This document shows positions 58,440 to 64,000 of a stretch of DNA of 64,000 bases, piece by piece; position 1 is the first letter of the stretch; each line of letters starts with the position of its first letter. The notes below the pieces were generated by a model, which saw nothing but the letters and a program-made list of their open reading frames with translations, had not been told where the DNA came from and did not search any database. The position numbers were made by a program, and so were the translations under genes. Origin of the DNA: Hybos culiciformis (taxonomy: Eukaryota > Arthropoda > Insecta > Diptera > Hybotidae); the NCBI GenBank assembly GCA_964007475.1, contig OZ023273.1, positions 122,373,812-122,437,811 of the forward strand, given 5' to 3'.

Positions 58440-58949
58440 CAGGGGTGGCCAGACTTTATCTGGACAGGAGCCGAAATTATAAAAATCAGAATTGTCGAGA
58501 GCCGCAATTAAAAATTGTTTTAAATATATAAAATATGTCTTTATTGTCATTTTTATTTATTTTTATATTCATTCATAATTTATTTAAAAAAATACATTTA
58601 TATACATTAAAATTGTTTTTAGAAAATTTTTATTCTTTACTAGTAGATGCTGTTGTTTTATGTGCTTGTATCTTGGCCGCGAATCGTTGAAAATCTGGAT
58701 CATAACTTGTTAGACCGTACGAATAAGATCAGTTAAATGTTCATTTGTGAGCTATGGGAACGGTGCTTTGATTTAATAAATTTCATTAAAATACAAAGAT
58801 TCACAGCAGTATGTTGTACCAAATATCGAAAACAATTTACACGCTGCATTCTTTAAAAGAGGATTTTTTGATTTTGAACGTGGCTAGAGCCGCAGTGAAG
58901 AAGAACGAGAGCCGCATGCGGCTCGCGAGCCGCAGTTTGGCCAAGTATG
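58440..58949. mobile_element. 510-bp hAT MITE
   Basis: Begins CAGGGGTGGCCAGACTTTAT, a common hAT terminus. Ends with the complement in decayed form (gcagtttggccaagtatg). Flanked by gtatatac and ctatatac (7 of 8 identical), an 8-bp target duplication. 'gagccgcaatt' and 'gagccgcatgcggctcgcga' give the usual GC-rich subterminal repeats. The 66-codon plus frame in it is not supported as a gene. Confidence 0.85.
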
Positions 58950-58957
58950 CTATATAC

Positions 58958-61900
58958 AGTACACAGGTTTCCTCCAAATTGAGCAAATATTTAACATTTT
59001 CCTCTTTCTGACATCCTCTTTTTTTCTTGCCTCTGCTAATATTGTAATTATAAAATCATTAAAAAATGATTTCTCTAATTTCTATTAAAGTTTTGATACC
59101 ATTATCTATCTCTGCGATAAAAAGAGGTCAGAGTTTAATTATTCCTACAATATTTTGTATATCGAATTATAATAAAATATTAAATGCAATTGAATTAAAA
59201 AAATATAGAGAAAACATTTTTTAATATGAAACTTTTTTTTTTTTTTTTGTGTAAAAGAATTTTTATATCCCGAATATTTTTTTATTTTATGGATGATTAA
59301 GTATAAAAAACAGCCATGTAAAGTAGTAAAATGGTACCTAGTGGCTTTTAAAGTTTATTTTTCGGTTTGTTTGTACATTTTATATAATATTATTTTTATC
59401 TAAGCTAGTTGCACGGTTGTCGAATAAAAATTTGTTTTATCCACATACACATAGTTTTATCGCCATATATAAAATATAAATTATAGAAACTTTATGCATA
59501 CTTTTAAAAGTATAAAAAATATTGAAGTACTATAAAGTTAGATTAATTTGATTAAAATTGGACCAATCTTATTTTAAATAATATTTATGAATTAAGATAT
59601 TTATTATGCATGTAACTGTAGTAAATAATTTATACCCTCCATGTAGCTTAAATTGTAATACATATGTTTAGTAGATACATAAATATAGTTACATTAAACC
59701 TTTAAGCTAAACAAGGAATTTTTTTTTATTATTTGAGCGAATATTTAAAATTATGATTTTAGAAGACTATTTTTAATGATGGTTCATAAATATGAGTATG
59801 CCCAAATATTTATGTACAAACCCACATAAAATAACTGATGATATCATATGAATTAAATTTAGCTTGGAGCGATACTTTGAGCTTGCTGAACAAAAATTAT
59901 TTTATGTACTAATTCTTTATGAATGTTTTTAAATCTAAAATGAAAGATAACTTTTGAATAAATTTTGTTTTCGATTGGGTTAAGAACTTAAAATTATCAA
60001 CGTTAACATAATCCTACGGGATTTTTAAATAAGTCCCTGTTATGGCAAAACTGGCAGATATGAATCTGTTAACAAAATAATTTTTATTTTTCTGCACAAA
60101 AAAAGGTATCTAAATATTTTCTGTTTATTCAGGTAAAAAGTTTTTAATGGATTTGGTTCAATGAAGATTTTTTTGTGGGTATTAAACATTTTGTGAAGTA
60201 AAAAAAAAAAAAAACTCAATGAGTCGTACTTGTAGTTGGCATGTTATGTTATTAAAAAAGGAAATAAATTATATATTAAGAGAATAATTTTTTTTTTTTT
60301 AAATAATGCCTATTTCAATAAAATTGCATTTAGTATATTTTAGATTTTTTTTCTGTATAAAGTTTTTAGGGATTAGAGAATATTTGAGAGCTTTATAAAC
60401 TCCATATTAACATTTTCATATTAACATTTTTTAAAATAAAATTAAGCGTGAAGTTTTGGATTTAATTGGTATTTTTAAAAAAACTATATTTAGGGCATAT
60501 TGAACTTTGACAACAAAGAAAGAAACTAACAATAAGAGGATAATAACTATTGCTGACCTCAAGTACAATGACATAGCAGATTATAGATAATTCCAATGTT
60601 TGCTTTATAATAGTGAATTAACATAAACCTACGCCCAAAACATTGCATAAGCGATTAGTAATTTCAAGATTTTTTCACAGTGTTGCACTTTCTGATGTGC
60701 ATATTAATTCAAAAGCAAAATAACATTATAATATTGTATATGACTTGAAAACTATATGTAACGCGGATTCAGATTTCTTATAAACGTTTAGTTTACTTCA
60801 GATTTTGAAAAAGAAGATAATAATAAAAATTCTGCCTGTGGTTATAATGTAACATGTGTAATTGTGACAATTACTATCACTTTTTTTTTTTTTTCGTTTT
60901 CCATAAAATGAAATTTTGTTTCTGTATTATCGAATTTTCATTTAGATTGAGTTTATACGTATATTATTATTGTATTATACGTATAATCCGTTCTGAACAG
61001 ACAGTTTTTTGAAGACCAATAAAATCAACAGGATAACTAAATTTAAGTTGAATAAATAATAGCTTATCTAGATGAGAACTGAACACACAGTACAACTGGA
61101 ATGTCAATCCGCAAAAATAAAAGTTTCAAGAATTTTTTAATTTAGTTTTTGACTTTTAGAGTTCATTCTCAGTGAATTATTTACTAATTTTATTAACAAA
61201 TTCATATTATATTAATAATTAATTGAATTGAAGCTTCAAGTTAGCAATTTTGAAGAAGAAAAATTCAGAAAATCGATTGCATATTTTGTAGATTGAGCTA
61301 ACTCCAAACTTACGATGGGATTGTGGCCTGCACACAAAAATTTAAATAATCAAGTAATTTATAGGTATACTTTAATTTTCTTTATTTTTATAAAACTTCT
61401 GATAGTTAAATGTCGTATAATCAATTTAACTTATTTTCAGATAGCAACATTTGTAAAAAAAAAAAGAAAATAAAACTTATTCAAAGTTTTTAGAAGAAAA
61501 ATAAAGTTTGTGTGGTACAAATTTCAAAAGTGAAAAAGTATTTGAACTTTTTAACTTTAATGTTTAAGTAATATGACCAATATTTTAATTAAATGGTTGA
61601 AAACTATTTTAAGAGAAATATTTATTTATGATTTTCATTTTTCTTATTATTCCTAAAAGAATTTCAAATGAAATAAAACAAAAATTAAAGATTATATTTT
61701 CATATGGTTTTCTTGTGCTTTTTGACGTCTTTTGACGTCTTTTAAATTAGTTAGCAAAATACGAGTTATCATTATTTCTGTACAAATGTATCTCAGAAAT
61801 GTTTGCAAATAAATATAGGTATACATTAAATTTTATAAATAAATATAGGTATACATTAAATTTTAATTTATGTTCATAAAAATTAATTAACTAACCATTG

Positions 61901-64000
61901 TGACGTACATATTTTACTTCGCTATCAAAAAAAATTCGTAATGTAATTTTTATTTCAAATTTTTCAGATTGTTGAATATTAAAATAAAATATAAAAAAAA
62001 AGGTCTTTGAATTGAATTATATAACCGGATACTTTTAGAGCATTACATTGGATATGGTACTAAATAGGAATTAATACTTTTAATATTTCCAAATAAGATT
62101 AAGTAAGAGATTACCAAACATATATACTATTATATAAAGTAACACACTACATACCTTTAATGATATGAATGTTATTATGTAAACAGAAAAAAAAAAGTAA
62201 CAACCATAATAAATATTTTATGTAAAAATGAAAGAGAGATTCATTAACAATGCCGTTTTTTTTTTAATATCAGCAGTATATATCATTATTGCATCCTGTT
62301 GGTATTAAATCCTTTAAGGATATTCTCTCTATTAAGGGCTTATAAAATATAATGTAATCAAGGTGGAGATTTAAATTTTCATTGCAATAAAGATAAAATA
62401 ATTTCGTATATTTATTATTCCTTTCAACAGTTTAATATAAAATTAATATTCTTTTGTTACTATACCTATACGGAAAATAAATTTTCCTATCTTGTGAAAA
62501 TGTAAAAAATCATTAGAAAACATTGTTTTTTTTATCTTATATTGAATTAAATAAAAATAAATCTTTATTATGTAAAACGTTGTTTTTTTTTCTCGTATAT
62601 AAGTAGAGAAAATTAAGTGACCCTTTCCTTCCTGATACATTCAGTTCTGGTCTACATATAAAAATAGATTTATTATTTTACTTTTCTTTGTGAGGCAATT
62701 ACCAGATTGTGTCCGTTGAAAATCTTAATAATAATAATTATCCTGGATAGTTATATAAATTCATAGGAGAACATTTAAAAAAGGAATCTTATAGCTTGAT
62801 ACAAAGAATATGTATGTTCGTTGTGCTAGTTTCATAATATTATCGCCAGTGGTGTGCTGGTATAAATATAAGTTAGACGTTCATGATGGAAAATTGAAAA
62901 ATTTAGTATCTAATGCGATCTCATACACTTGTGATCATCATATCTACGTTAATACTGACGAATATGTCACACGATTATTGAAGCTAATTATCTTTTAATT
63001 TATTTATGATTATCATATGCTTATTATATGAAATTTTCCTTACAAATCTAATAGATTACGCTATACATAGAGAAATAATTAAAATTGCAAAATTTTATGT
63101 TGTTTATTTATCTGAGGTTTTCTTCAACGAAAATCCTTTTTAACTGTTTATAATAATTTTCTGTGGTTAAATTTCATTTATGGTCTTTATTTATTTATAT
63201 ATATATATATTTTTTTTTTTCAAAAATATATACTTGTACTTTTTGGCTTTAAAACGATAAAGAAGAAGGAAATGGATATTTGCGGTTAATTAGGTAGAAA
63301 TAACAAAGAACAAGAATTCTAAGGAGACTATTATGTATATTATATAATTGTTTAAGTACAGACATTGTATTATATACATATATTACTTAATGTTCTGGTA
63401 CATGTTTGTGAGTACTAAACTTGAAAAAAAAAATTATATAATAAAAATAAAAAAGAATTTTTTTTTTTAATAGTATAAAATCTTTTATTTTTTTTTTTCA
63501 TAAAAGTTTCTCATTTCATTTCGAAATTTAGAACAATTGCAGGCAAAAAATAGTTCAAAGTGTTGCATTGTAATGTTAATTACTTGTGAGATAAAATTAA
63601 ATTAATGGTTATGCTGATATTATGTTGTTGTCTTTAATTTCTTTCTTTATAGTAGTATGAAATAAAAGAAAAACATAAATATAAGGATTTTATACTTCTC
63701 TCATATCGTTTGTGTATATAATATAATATAGCTTTTAGATGCACAATAATGCAGAAATGAATCTTAATTTAGAGATTCAAGATTTAATTTCATATTAAAT
63801 AACATAAAAGAGCGCAAAAATTATTTTTTTTTTATTTGCTTTTGTTGTCTTAGATAATTCGAATTTTGTTTTTTTTTTCTATGTTTTATGTAGACATTTA
63901 TTATGCTTTAACTTAAAATGTCATAACTTTAATGGTTTTATTGTATAGCGAATATTTTATGATTGTGGGGCCATATTACGTGGTTGAATTCAAAAATTCA
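58958..64000. other. AT-rich non-coding DNA to the window end
   Basis: No gene, RNA gene or clear mobile element recognised. A short tandem duplication of 'aaataaatataggtatacat' lies at about 61805-61865. Confidence 0.5.

Overview
The window looks like nuclear DNA of an insect: it is very AT-rich, has long A/T runs, no operons or prokaryotic gene spacing, arthropod-type TATA + Inr (TTCAGT) promoters, and many typical insect transposable elements (gypsy, CR1/jockey-like LINE, hAT, Tc1/mariner-type, PIF/Harbinger, Helitron). Extreme AT bias is known in, for example, aphidiine parasitoid wasps, and neprilysin-like proteins occur in parasitoid venoms, but the sequence alone does not fix the order or species.

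Region 1 (1-25 kb) is a tandem cluster of three minus-strand, single-exon genes for secreted neprilysin-like (M13) proteins: A (2050-3750), B (16442-18086, frameshifted) and C (21613-23313). A and C are both 566 aa. Both keep the M13 N-terminal signature and C-terminal segment but have lost the catalytic block (no HExxH, no Glu of the ENIAD motif), so they should be inactive pseudo-peptidases. Each gene has a TATA-like box exactly 48 bp from its ATG and a TTCAGT initiator. The copies are mosaic: B resembles A over the N-terminal half and C over the last ~50 codons and the 3' flank.

The units between the genes are full of transposons, and the paralogous unit supplies the empty site in several cases. 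Upstream of gene A a hAT element (3941-12343) carries a gypsy retrotransposon (4551-10818), which itself contains a 375-bp MITE and a 513-bp hAT-like MITE. Downstream of gene B a truncated LINE (13875-15941) contains a TA-flanked MITE (14684-15809). A Helitron with a 10-bp minisatellite at its 5' end lies at about 18906-19890. Several further elements have arms made of ~15-bp tandem repeats in inverted orientation (20086-20430, about 23965-24205, 24454-25036), with a related one at 29929-30418.

Region 2 (25-64 kb) is a 39-kb AT-rich stretch without a recognisable gene, probably intron or intergenic DNA. It holds a recently inserted non-autonomous LTR retrotransposon (47057-49974, minus orientation, near-identical LTRs, PBS, PPT and 4-bp TSD), a second antisense copy of the LINE (52028-52347), several MITEs and a possible small exon (32651-32779). 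There is one 200-base assembly gap (12554-12753).
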